From the NCBI GenBank assembly GCA_013365365.1, contig JABVXU010000236.1, positions 19,961 to 83,960 on the forward strand: a stretch of 64,000 bases of DNA, given 5' to 3'. Below the pieces are notes generated by a model. It was not told the origin of the DNA and did no database searches. It worked only from the letters and a program-made list of their open reading frames with translations. Numbering within the stretch: the first letter of the stretch is position 1; the number at the start of each line of letters is the position of its first letter. Of this stretch, positions 35,559 through 48,900 are shown piece by piece. Source of the stretch: Cruorifilaria tuberocauda. Taxonomy: Eukaryota > Nematoda > Chromadorea > Rhabditida > Onchocercidae. A program made the position numbers and the translations under genes.

Positions 35559-38075
35559 TCATTTCTTGATATTATTTGTTTTATCAGTGACTGTCATCCA
35601 GTATGGCTTTTTATTTTTTCTTACTAATTTCTTACAAATATACGGTACCGATCGATAGTAGCAGCAATCATTAAACCATTTCAAATCCTTTGAACTAATT
35701 TTAACACATTTTCGACTTTTATTGTAAACAGGTTCAGTTCCTGAAAATGAAAAAAAGAAAAAATTAAAACCTATAATATACGCATTAATTAACTAATTAC
35801 TTTTATTATTACGTTGATCAAACATGCAGACATACCCATATTATGCTATCATCACATAACTCAACGTCATACCGTGATAGTCAAATGGTTAAATTATGAA
35901 GTGAATATAGCAGTGAAAAGGAAATGAATTTGAGAAATTGAAAGAAATGAATTTAGGAAATTTTATGGTGTGAATTTGTTTGACATTTTAAAAAATATAT
36001 TAAATATTACTATTCAAAAAATTTCAACGAAACGAATTTTAGCAAGCTAATCAATCATTGTTTTATATCAGTAAAGTAATTAAATTAGTAAATATATATT
36101 TGTGAATTAAAAAAAATCAGTTGACTGCAAAATTCTAATTCATACACTTACGTGTAAAATCCATTAATTAAATATATGCTTCCGTCTACGTTCCGTGTAC
36201 AAACGTGTACAAGCGTACACATAATAACCAACTTTCTACTACTTTAAAATTTTAGCATTTTAATGATTTGCTTTATTTCCTTTCATAAAATTAATTTTTG
36301 CTTTTTTCTTTCTAAAAAATCCCTCGAATATTTAGAAATGAGTTTGTTTTAATTTTGAGCAAATTAAATTTCTTCGGTTATCTACACAAATGAATGATTA
36401 CGTGCGAAAACGATTAGAATTTGATTTTAATTCGTTCTGTGACAATGACAACTGTAAAGAGAACTGAAGCGACGGAAACGGAAACGGAAACGGAAGCAGA
36501 AATTTGCAGTAACAAAGATGAAAGTAAAAATTAATTCTCTGATAGAATTTCATTTAATTTAATTATTTTCCTTTAATTAAAATAAAGCAGAGTGTTAATG
36601 TTATAAAGATTTTAGTAATATATTAATGAGTAAAAAAAGAATTAAAAATATAAATTGAACCGTTTTGCCAATTGGTATAATCGAATGGTGAAAAGTCGAC
36701 ATTTTCATACTTTTTTGAATTACCAAAAATTGCGGTACCAAGCCATATTGGTTTACCAGTTTTTATCACCATTTCTGAAGTTTAAGTAAAATATTGTAAC
36801 AAATTGTGAAATTTCGAGAGAGACTTTTTTTTCAATTATAATTTATCGAATTGAATGTTAATTTTATTTCTGAAATATCTAAACTTTTCTAATTAAAATC
36901 TTAAATTTATTTCAATTAACTTTAACTTAATCATCCAAACAATTAGAATTACAAAAAAAAGTGTTAAATAATTACAGTGATGATATTTCCCTTTTTCTGC
37001 TAATAGCAATCTACATTTAAATGGTTTCAACTGATTTTATCGACTGTCAGACACAAAATTATTCGATTATTATAAATAGTCGATTAGAATACTGTTTGAT
37101 TACTGTATGATAATCAAGTATAATGATATGCGGTAGTTATTATTTATATAATATCAGTGTTCTTTTCAAATTAATAATCATTTAATCATTTTCATGAAAT
37201 GCTCTTTCGTCTATCAGAATATCACAATATGCTTTGAAATTTTTTCAATTTTTTCAAAATTCGATAATTGCTTGAAGGCTAACAACAGTCGCGGCAATCT
37301 TTTAGTAATAACACAACTAATAATAATACATGATATCAGTCCATTGATCATATTAATTTTTCATGAAATTATTATTTCTGTTTCCCACTCAAATTTCATC
37401 CATTTCTATTTGACGTTACTTAATTCCGTATTTGCTCGAAGATTTGATGAAGTCAAAGTTCAAGTTTCATCCTACTTCTATTAATTCATTTCCATCATCT
37501 TTATCATAAACAACTTGATGATGATCGAGTGAAGTGAGTTATTTCATTTTCTGCTTTTTCAGTCAAAGCAAACATCAAAATGAATAAGCTAAGTGAAATG
37601 AAAAATTATTTAAAGGAAATGAAATGTTAGCGTGAATCACTTATTTATAATTTCAATTGCTTAAATTTGATTCGATGCTTGTTTATTTCATTTCTACGCC
37701 TATAATTTTAAAGATTTTAAATTTTAAATTTTAGTTTTTCATTTACTTTTTAATTTCAAGTTGGTTGCAATTCCATTTTTCAAGTTTTTATAATGATATC
37801 AAATGAAAATTTTCAATTCATTGACTTTCTGCATTATTTTTCCCACCCTTTTTCTTTCTCTTCTTTTTTCTATATGAAAATAAAATTTTGAAATTTCAAA
37901 TGAAATTTACCAGTGATAAATCGATTTTCCATTTCATTATGGATGCTTACAAGGTTTGCCTCATTTAAAAGGCATGAAAATTGAGCATTGTTAAAAGTTG
38001 TCGGCTTTGCTACTATGTGATAGCAGTATTTTGCATAATATATCCATCCATCTTCACATAATCTTCCTGTTATGC
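35559..38075 (-). CDS. C-type lectin domain protein (5' end not found)
   Basis: Three exons in consistent phase: 38075-37911, 36774-36661, 35740-35559 (stop TGA), about 153 codons. They encode one C-type lectin domain: LCEDGWIYYAKYCYHIV, AQFSCLLNEANLVSIH, ENRFIT, GKPIWLGTAIFG, SPFDYTNWQNG, RKCVKISSKDLKWFNDCC and YICKK, followed by a short basic tail. All six expected cysteines are present. The EPN or QPD sugar-specificity triplet is absent at its usual place, and the WND motif reads WFND, so calcium-dependent sugar binding is doubtful. Such proteins are usually secreted. No signal-peptide exon was found upstream; the first listed exon needs one base from a preceding exon. The GTAAGC at 37950 inside exon 1 looks like a donor but reading through it restores the domain. 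Confidence 0.85.
36390..36534 (+). other. Two overlapping short ORFs with a GAAACG repeat
   Basis: Inside a lectin-gene intron, on the opposite strand. One ORF runs 36390-36467 (25 residues, starts MNDYVRKRLEFDF) and another in a different frame runs 36445-36534 (29 residues, with a TETETETEAE stretch from the hexanucleotide repeat GGAAAC at 36474-36495). Neither has clear splice support; coding status is unknown. Confidence 0.25.
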
Positions 38076-40511
38076 CTTAAAAATTTATATATTTATTGAA
38101 AAGATAACAAATTTTTTGTCAATTTCTTATCATCCTTTATCATCGTGCTATCAGATACTTTTTTCTTTATTAAATTACTATGACAAAAATGAATTATTAC
38201 TTAGACATATGACAGATGATAAGAATTAAATTAAACTGTACAATAAAATGCAAACTAATGATTCTTATTTACCCGTTAGTTGCAACACAAATAAGAATTA
38301 CATTGCAAATTATTCAGTGCATACCTTTACCTTTACTGCATACAGGTAAGATCGTGCTCTATGGTTTTATCAAAAAAAAAAGATTTTCCAGTGTTTCTGT
38401 ATCTCATTATCAGTGCTTTCTTAAATATTAAAAATCAGAGCTAATTATATTTAATTTCATCTAAACTAAAATAAGATTAAATATATTAAATGGAACATTG
38501 ACTAACTGAATAACTGCTAAATTACAGAAATGCAAATAACCTTTAAAAAGTAGAATAATGATGATTGAGTTTATTACGCTTATCATAATTGATAATTACT
38601 GATTAGACAAGATGAAATAAAATGATAGCAACTGCTTGTTCACTGCAAAATTTCAACTGATCTATTAACTTTCTTTTCATTTTTATTAAACTTGTTTTCG
38701 AGGAAAAAAGAGAAAGACATTGTGCATTTGAAAAAGAGACGATATTGTGCAGTTATCATTCATTCTTCACTAGTCATCTTATCAAGGACAAAGTAATTTT
38801 TATCATTTTTAAATCAACTTCATCGTATTCTTTCTATTTCAGTTACAAATGAATACTTGAGGAAGTGCAAAAAGATAGTGATTGAGATTGAAATTATCCA
38901 AAATGTAATTTAAAAAGAGAAGATTGAACATTAAATTTTCTTTGGTTATCTTTTTTTAAAGAAATTACAATTAACGAATTCTTTTTCTTTTCATTAATTT
39001 AATAATATCCACCCATTTATTGATTATCATTGTGTCGGATTTTCTCTTTACTTCTTTTTTTTCTTCGTTTCAATGAGAAAAAGAAAAAAATTACTTCCGC
39101 TCATTTTTCGTTCTTCTTTTCCGATATTAATCAAGTATTTTACTTTCTGGGAAAGTTATATTAATTTGCAATCAAAATTTAGCAACAACTAAAAGTACAA
39201 AATTTTCATTTTAAAGAAGAATGAAAGGGAAAAAGAAATAGCTTATCATAAATGATAAAATGATTCAAAGTGCTAATAGCATACCTGACTTAAAAAATCG
39301 GAAGTTTTTTTTAAATTAATATTCTATGTAATTTGAACTAATATCTGTTAATCCGGAAATGATAGACGTTATAGCACAAAAAGTAATGGAAATGTACTTG
39401 ATGGCGAAAAAGAGAAATGAACCAAGAAGAAATGTAAGTTCACGACAGGAAGTGAATTTAAGTAAACGAAGAGTATATGGAGGAGGATTAATGATAAAAG
39501 GTTATCATAAATTAAAATTGTGTCCGTACTTTCGATCGTAACTTCCGTGAGAAAGAACAGAAGTTACCGTTGGAAAGTAACGATATGATAACATATGTGA
39601 TAGAATGATAGGAAAATATCAGAACTGTACGACAATAGAACTTACTAGCATTTATTTTCAAAATTAATTTATATATATTCATTGTTTATTGGTAATTTTA
39701 TCAGATATCAAAGTAAGTTATTGTTCAAATATAAAATAGGTTATTGTTATACCAGATGTGACTAAGATGATTGTTTAATTTTTCAAATCTAAAACTACCA
39801 AAATTGAAATTTGTAAATCGAATCATTGCATTTCTCTTCGCGAGCTATAAAGATAAAAGATTGATAAGAATGCTTCTTTGCCAATCATTTAAGATTGAAA
39901 AATATGCAATTAAGCTAGAAATTTATTGTGAGGTAAGTAAATCGAGATAATCTGGAAAGCTATTAGTTGAAAGAATATAGATTATAAAATTTTTCATTTT
40001 AAATTTCACTTTTAAATTTGGTAGACAATCTTGGAAACGGATTTTATTTGATTTAATTAAAATTTATATTCGGAATTTACAAATTTCTTCAATTTATAAA
40101 AGCTTCAAAAGTACAATTTCACAGAATCAGTAAATTGACTGATATTATTTCGATTGATTGATTAATTGATTGGTTGAATCATTTCAACTCTTTTTCACAT
40201 TACGTTAGCTAAGGAAAAATACCTACTTGTTGTATTTTGTCAAAAATTAATTTCGTGGAAAAAAAAATTTTGGAATGCTTTAAAATAACTTGATTATTTA
40301 GTTTTTTGATATGTCATTTATTTCGATAGTAATTTTTTTTGATAATTACCAACTCATTATTGGAATCAATTTTTTGAGAATTATGCTTTATCAAAATATT
40401 AAATATTATCAATCCGAAAACCTTTAAATAAAATGCATCATAACGATTCAATGATAAGCTGATAATTTTCAATTTTAGAAGCATTTAATGACTCAATACT
40501 AAGCATATATT

Positions 40512-40766
40512 TCATTTACTATTAATAAGTTATCAGTTTGCAATTGACGTATTATTATCTAATGGTATAGTTACAAATGAATAATAATGTCTAATTGATG
40601 TAATAAACAATATTTTCGACATTATATTTGACTGTAAAAGTAATGTAATAATGTATTTCACTATCACTGATAAGTTACCAGTTTGCAATTGAATACATTC
40701 TTTAGTGTAGTTACAAATTAATGATAATGTCTAGTTGATATGATAAAACAACATTTTCGACAACTT
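40512..40766. repeat. Diverged tandem duplication, period about 146 bases
   Basis: The phrases AAGTTATCAGTTTGCAATTGA, TAGTTACAAAT, GATAATGTCTA-TTGAT and ATTTTCGACA recur in the same order in two consecutive copies (about 40512-40630 and 40657-40766). Confidence 0.75.
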
Positions 40767-43700
40767 AATATCATTGAAAATTAAGATTAATTCTATCAAT
40801 ATATTGAATAAAAAAGTATAATTATTAAATGATTATCTCTTCCTTACTTTCATTTAATTTTAACTTTAACAGTGGAAAGAAAAAATAAAACTGATTGAGG
40901 AATTCATTAAGAATTTTTTTCCAAACTTCATTCCTCTTCTCTTTTTTCTCTGAAATTTAAACATTTTGCCATAATTCTTCTTTCATCTTAATTTAAAGCT
41001 ATTTAGTTATTTATCTAAGCAGCTAAATCGTTTTCCACTTATCTCATACTTTCTTATTTTTGATTCTTCATCGTCTTTGTTTCGTCGAATATTTGTATTT
41101 TTTTCTCTTTTCTCATTCCATGTCTGAAACAATAAAAAAGAAATAGTTTGAAAGAAAGTTTAATTAGTTTTTTCTTAGGTAAAGCTATAATTCAATTCTG
41201 AATATTCCTTATTATCGTGATAATGTTTTTTTTTAATTTGATATCAGTCACTATATCCGTTAATTAAGCTATCGAAAATTTCTTTATTTACATTTCTGTT
41301 ACAAGAATTGTTGACAAATTTAGATAAAATCGGTTGAGCAAACGATTTTTATAGTGATAAACCTAGCAATGAGAAAAGCAAGAGAGAGATAAATAAACAT
41401 ATGACATGTTTTCATATTTTTACTTTCCCATTAATGATTCATTAATTTAGTAATAATGCATCATTACTTTTTCACTTCATCTCAAAGTTACTTCTAATCT
41501 ATTACTTTGCTAATAAATTGTTTTTGCGTTCATCATAACCTAAATTAATATAAGCTAAATTGTTAATAATTAAAAAATATATATATCTATGATGGGAAAA
41601 TGTTTAAACGAAGTAAAAAATAATTAAATTATTGATTATTAAATATTTGCGCTTTTTTTTTGCTCGAGAATATTTTGCCCCTTATATTTGAATAATTTCA
41701 ATATTCATAAAGTAATAAATTGCTCATTTCATTGAAAAACAAATAAATAAGCTTTAGCCGATCCAAGATTATCCTGAAATTCTCATTATTTATGAATAAT
41801 AATTGAATGAGTTTGAGATGATAGAGAAACGTCCGTGATATTTGACGAATATAAGAGGTTATTTTATTATTTTCAATGGTATCTTCAAGTACTTGAAAGA
41901 CAGAAAAAAAAAGAATCACGAAAAAAAAACTTAAGTGATAAATTGAAAATGAAATTAGACAAGTAATGATAATCAAATGAAAATATTTTCAAATAACTTT
42001 TAATCTCTTCAAAATTTGTGATAATTTAAAAAATTTTTAATCTTTTTAAAAAATCATCTAAGGGTTAATATTATTATTATCATTTAATATTGTTAAATAA
42101 AATTATTAAAATTTTTAATAATTGCAGCTTTCAAATTACTCTGCTCTCATGACAATATGATAATTGAAATGACTCTAATTGAGATGATGACCTTAAATGT
42201 TAATTAAAATAAAATTCGTATGATTCGTACTGCATGTGTCGCTCAAAAATTTTTTTAATAATTTCATTTTGATAAATGCTGAAATATATAATTGAATTTA
42301 CTTTCTAATCTTTTACCAGATAATTTAAAATGCTTTGGTGCAATATTTCCAATTTAATTATTCAGTTTCATTAATAAAAGTTGGCGACTGCATTAATATT
42401 GAATACTAACTAATGGAAATTTCGATTTACAACATAATTTCAACTGGTTTTTTTTCGCCTGTAGAAAATTCAATAATAAAATCATATTTGTCTATAATGA
42501 AATTAAATATTATATTTGAAAATATTAGCTTAAATTGTTAATTATATACAAATTTTTGCTATTTATCTTAAGTCTAATGTAAGACTGATTTGGATAAAAA
42601 ATTTTACAATTTTTGATTTCGGTATTGAATATATTTATGAGAATTCTTTAATTTGTAATAAATAATTCGAAAGAGAAAAATTTGTATTTTAAGTTTTAAT
42701 AAATAAACATTTGAAATTGCAATTCTTGTATATTTTCATATGAAAACTATGCATCATTTTAAATTACTATTCAAATATGCAATTTTTACTTCCAAAATTT
42801 CTGTTACTGCAGTTATTAAACAATAAATGATGCGTCAACCTTTTTTCACTTTTCTTTTTAACCTACGAACTTACGAAATTCAAAGAAGTATGCAAATTCT
42901 TTATAAATTTACGAAATGCCTTTTTTTATTCGTTTTTAAATGATTTAATTTCTTTTTTTTAGTATGTTAAATGCGATATAATTTTTTAGTGAACAAAATA
43001 AGATGTATGATTTAAAATATTTAAAAAATAAACAAAAAAATAAAAAGTGCAGAAATATTTTTTAGATGGTTAGAGAATAGAGTAGAAATATTACGTGATA
43101 TGATAACGATTATTGCCAATGAAAGCAATATCGTATCACGAGATTTAAATTATCTGAAATGCTGATAGTGAATTATTATCATTTCGCTTGATTGCAAAAA
43201 ATGAATAAACATTCTCACGATTCTAAAATAGGATGAGAGTTTTAGATTTTTATATTATCATGAGCCAATATCATATCAGCTTATAGTTACAAATTGTGAA
43301 ATTTCTCGTCGTCACAATCAATTTTATTATGTGTAATCATTTTTTATCGTTTTCCCTCTCTCACTCTCTCCTCCTGCTCTTTGCCCCCTCTCTATGTTTG
43401 ATGAAGCACTAAAAGTTCGTTTTACTTTTCATTTTTCCTCGCCAGTATTAGTTGCAAAATGTTTAAAGTCTTCTTTTTGATATCTAATTCTTACTTTTTG
43501 GTTTGATAAACTAATTTAGCAAACTTTATTTATTTCTGTGAATATAATACATTCTAATTTTAACTTAATTTTTTTCAATTTCAATTCAAACATGTGATAT
43601 TTTCTCACTTTTATTTTTTGTTTCTTTATAAATTTCACATTGCCAATTCCGCCATGCGATAAGATTGTTTCACTAATAAGCTTGAAATAAATGGAAAAAG

Positions 43701-45067
43701 CTCTTACAGTATTGTAAAATCTATATGTAATGAAATAAATTCAAATGAAATTTCGCACTCTAAATCGATAACCGAATCGAACTTTTATCAATTCCGCTTC
43801 ATCAAACTTTTTTTGCGACGATTTCAACTTTTTCCTTATCAAAAGAAAAAAAGATGCGGAATTGTACAAATAAAAGTTTCATATTTCAAGTTTCATATTA
43901 AAAAAGTTTTATATTCAAATTAATTCTAAAGAAAATTGGAGAAAAAAGGCCAGATGAGAAATAATTTTCCCACTGCATTATCAATTTTTCAAATTCTCTC
44001 TCAATTCACTTTTCTCGAATTGCAATAAAACTGTTATCAGACATCAGCAGATGGCTTATATTTTCAATATTATTTTGTTGTATTTATTTTATTTCATCGT
44101 TTTAAAAAAAATGTTTCGCCTAATTTCGAAAACTTTTGATAATTTATAAAATTGGCCGATTATTTTTTATCATTTTTAATTTTATCATTTTATTTTATTA
44201 CTTTCATTTTATTGTTTTATCATTTTCAAAATCATCTTTAATTCTTTTTACTATTAAAATGCAACAGAATAATTTTGGTTACTTTCAAAATGAGCGAAAA
44301 AAACTTTTTAATTTAATTTTAGGTAACTGATAATCAATTAATTAAAAAATTTTTTATTTGATATGTATGTTTCATCAAAAAATCTTTATCCTTTAATTCA
44401 GATATTGCAATGTATAAATCACAATATTAAAATTCGATTAATATCCAATTTCATTTAATATTCTAATAGCATTTAGCTATGGAAAATTTAATCGATACAT
44501 TGATTTATTCTTTTTTAAATCTTTTTGTTTTAAAACAAAAAGTTCATTTTTACATTTTCTCAAAGTTTCGAAAAGACTGTGAAACAAAAGATTGAAGATT
44601 AAGTATCGAAATTTGAAATATCTAAATCACAAATATTCGTCTGAGGAAGTGCCGGTTTTCTTTCTCTTCCAGTTTAGCTTTCAGGCTGAGTAGTTTAATT
44701 GACAAAAGAAAGAAAATGCACTTGTTAAAACTCAATTTGCATAAATGTAAGCCTACTTTATCGTTTTTTCTTTGACGTTCCATTAATCAAGCTTAGCAAT
44801 ACATTTTCCATCATTTTTAGTTTTATTTCATTCATTCAATATTGAATCTTTCAAATCTGACAACGATGATTAGAAGAATCTTTATATTTTTGCAATGCAA
44901 TGTTATGTGCAATAAATTATTGATTTTATTCTTTAAATAAAATTTATGAAAAACAGATATGGTGCTATCAAAAGCTGGAAAATAATATTTATCATTATCT
45001 CTTTTAGTCTTTTTTTTTTTATACGATTGATAATGAAATTCTTCATTCTTTTCTTCTTTTCTTTCTT

Positions 45068-45100
45068 CCCCTCTCTCTCTCTCTCCCTTTCTCTCTTTGA
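45068..45100. repeat. CT-rich microsatellite
   Basis: Imperfect CT dinucleotide run (CCCTCTCTCTCTCTCTCCC). Confidence 0.8.
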
Positions 45101-45921
45101 AGATATAACTTCAAATGACTTTATCGAACCGATCTAAATGACATCCTCAAATATCTCCCACTAGTTTCCTAAAAGCTATCTCTAAGTGTCATTTAATTAT
45201 ATAGCAGGAAGTATAGTTGAGAATATATTCTGATATTATTTTTCATCCTAAACTGATAATTCACGAAACTATCAATTATCAACTTTTTATTAAAACTTTT
45301 TATTAAATTAAATGGATTGAATGTAATTTGGTATTGCATACGTATGATAACGTATAATGATACGCATACATATGATTTTTTACATATATAATATTTAATT
45401 AATTTGAATTGAATAATGAGATTTCATTTTAATCGTTGCTTCTTGAAAATTCCAGCTTATACTACAATTAGCTTATATATAATTTCAGACATTTGAATTT
45501 ATGATTTCATCTTCATTGTAAAATATTAATCCAATCAAATTGCAATTGCAATTTAACAAACCAATAATAACAAGTCATGTTTGTCTATTTTAACTTTTCT
45601 GAAATTGAACAGTGATAAAAATGATAATGATAACACTGATAATATATGTGATGTATTTATTTGCGAATGAAAAACAAAGTTAAATATAACCTCATTAATT
45701 TCAGGTTAAACCGAAAAAGAAAACAATTGTCAAAATGTTTTGTTTGAAAAAGTTTCCAGCCATTCGATCGATTCACTACAATTCATATTTGATTACTTCA
45801 TCAATCTCTTTCCAAATTAATACCTAACATTTATCATTCACTCTTGTTAATTACTGCTATCATTAATACAAATAAATTTATTAGCTTGAATGAATGCTAG
45901 CAAACTAAAGGAAATATTTCA

Positions 45922-48900
45922 ATGAATAACGATCAAGCATCAGTGTTAGTATCATTTTGTTTTTTTCAGTTTATTCTAAAGTTGATAACATTAATTGATG
46001 AGATATAAAGTAATAAATAATAGTTTTGAATAGAAACAGGGGAAAAAAGGAAGATTTAATGAAGAAATTCCTTTAATTTTCGTAACCGAAAAAAAATTCA
46101 TACAAAAAGTTAGCATATCGATTAAAGATTAAATATTTTATTTCAATTCTCATCCATCTTATACAGCTTCGTACTATACAGTATAACGACGGCAAATACA
46201 GTAATGGTAAGCACAGTACAGTAATCTTTTTCTGCCATTTATTTGAAGTTGTAAATGAAGTTTTAAAATTTTTTAAAATATTTTACTATCATATTATTAG
46301 GGTGACAGGATTTGATTTATCACTATTTGTTTTATTGGAATTGCTTGGTTTTGTTGCAATATTTGGTAATGCATCGTTGATTACAATTTTGGTGAAATTT
46401 AATTATTTAAATAGAGCAAGGTGGGTATCATCATTACTATTAATATAAAGAATAATATTACAATCATCTAATTTTTCAAGTTACTCTTCAGGCTGCGAAA
46501 ATCACAACTACAATTATTTGGAGCAACTAGGAATATAAATTGATCTATACATCATTTTTTTATATCTCACTTGTAAATTATTATAGTTTTATAGAATAAA
46601 TATATCACTTTGCTAGCTTTGGTTTTTATGAATGAAGAGTGATATTGAATGATAAAAATTTGATCACTATATCACCATATCATTATATGATCGCTGTGTT
46701 ACAGTCTTTTCTTTAATTTTTGTTTTTTGAATTATTTCATCTTTAATTTTTTTAATCGTTTTAATTTTACCCATAGTTACACTTTTTAATTTTTGAAGGA
46801 AAAGATATGATCAAGGAAAAAATGATGATCAAGTGATTGATGATAAAGAAAATGATCAAAAATGATTTGAAAAAAATAATATGAAGTGAATGTTTTCAGT
46901 TTTATTCTTCTACTTAGCTTAGCATTTGCCGATTTAATGCATGGAATCGTTACAACATTTTACTTTTATCCACCAATTATACTTAAACGACAACATTTAT
47001 CATTAATATGGATGAAGATATTCAATACGATGGATTGGATTGCATGGGCAATTACACTTACGTAATCCTTTCTTTTTTTATTATTAAATTTAATTTAAAA
47101 TTCAAATAGTTTAATTGTTGCAAATAAAGAAGAGAACTTATCTATAATGTAAAAAATATTTAATTTAAATTGAGTATTGATTAGAAAGTCAGTAAGATGA
47201 AATTATTATCATATCAATTCACTGTTATATCAATTAATCAATAAGATTAATCAATAAGGAAAATAAAAGTGTAAAATTAGTTCAATCATTTAATTCAATT
47301 ATACACTACCAAATAAAATTTAATTATAATACCAAATTAAATGGTATATAGGTTAGCTTTATTGATTTATTAATTAGATCAATCAAGAGATAATACTTAA
47401 CAGTTTGAATTGAGTTATAAAAGGAATCGATAACGTTGTCTATTTTACAATTTTAATTTAAGCAATTCTAAATTTAATTTCCGATTTAAATTATAATCCT
47501 TTGATATAATGCTTTTTTTCAGCGCTTTTTCTCTATTTTCTTAATTTAATTCATTTCAAATATTAATTTCTTCTTTTAGAAAATTTTCAAAATTTTCAAT
47601 TATGAACGATAATTTGCTTCATTCCTTTACATGATTAGATTCATATTTTATATTTTATTTTATTTGAAGTAAACTGATTGTTATTTGCAAACTTAACTTT
47701 GCTAAAACAATCATTTGTCCAGAATGGATTCAAGTTTACAATATTACTTATACTTTATAATATTGATTATTTCTTTCCAAACATTTATTCAGTACTTGAT
47801 TCCATTAAAATCTTTTTGATATAAATAAATTCATTTACTTATATAATTTAATTTCCAAATTAGACATATAAGTGCTATTTGTTTGGATCGATTAGCTGCA
47901 ATAATGTTTTATGGTCGTTATACAATGTTAGTTTCGTTGAGGAAAATACGAAGTTACAGGTAAATTTTTTACTTCTCTTTAAATAATTTCATTTAAATCA
48001 AAAAAAAAACATAAGCGTAAGTAAATTTTAATTGTTTTTAAAAGGATGAATGTAATATAAAGAAGAACATTTTTTCAAATTACCATACTGATAAGTATGT
48101 TTATAAAGTACTTATTGTATTTATATTATTTACTTTTTATTTTTTATGATATATTTTTATATTATATTTATATTTTGTACATGTATATATTTGTATATAT
48201 TTACTATATTTACTCATATTTAATAATAAATAAAAAATAACTCATTAAATTTGAGTAATACTTATATGAGAAATTATATAAAAACTAAAAATTTTCACTA
48301 TGCGAAAAAAGGATCATACACATCACAATGCACCTGAAATATTACAACAGTGGCATAAAGTCTTGTATCAAATAGTGCGCCAAAAGAGACACAAGAAAAT
48401 CATACCTTGAGTTTCTCATGTTGGCCTAATCTTCATAAAGATTAGAAGTAAATATTTATATTTGAAATATACTCTCGAGAAGGTTCTCGACAATTTGATT
48501 GTATATTTTACATCATTATTAAAACATTTTTGCATTTTCAGTATATTTTGTTGGATATTTTTCATTGGGCAAAATATAATTTTACAATTATCGGATGCAT
48601 GTTGTATGATTATTCCATTAAAAAACAACGAATATTATTCGTTCGGTTATCAACGTAATCATTGTTCATGTATTTTATCTTTTTCATCTCATTTTTAATT
48701 GTTAGATGATAGGAATTACTTTTCAACTTTTATACATATTAAAAGAAATTTATTATTTCATTATAATTTTAATTAGTAAAGAAATTCATTTAAATTAAAA
48801 AGTCTGCATTAAAAAAATTCATTTAGAGTAATCAGGTTAGCGTAAAATGATAATTTTTTTTGTGTTAACTAATTTAAAACAAATTTAGATTCTCAAAATC

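Larger units (their letters stand above)
38076..45921. other. AT-rich gene desert of about 8 kb
   Basis: No convincing exon was found. It holds the diverged tandem duplication at 40512-40766, CT-rich runs near 43355-43400 and 45068-45100, and homopolymer-rich sequence. The plus ORF 39359-39541 (starts MIDVIAQKVMEMYLMAKKRN) has somewhat protein-like composition and an in-frame ATGTAAGT donor, but no partner exon is seen. The missing first exon of the lectin gene may lie here. Confidence 0.5.

Noticed and set aside
37530..37570. Minus-strand stretch KAENEITHFTRSSS as a missing lectin exon
   Set aside because: Reading through the apparent donor at 37950 already supplies the VSIHNEMENRFIT block in correct phase, so no extra exon is needed.
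44640..44740. Minus-strand frame LSLKAKLEEKENRHFLRR
   Set aside because: Helix-like but only about 22 codons, with no convincing splice partners or start.
48470..48492. GAGAAGGTTCTCGA palindrome as a heat-shock element
   Set aside because: Only a single GAAnnTTC unit pair; functional elements need at least three alternating units, and it lies within a receptor intron.
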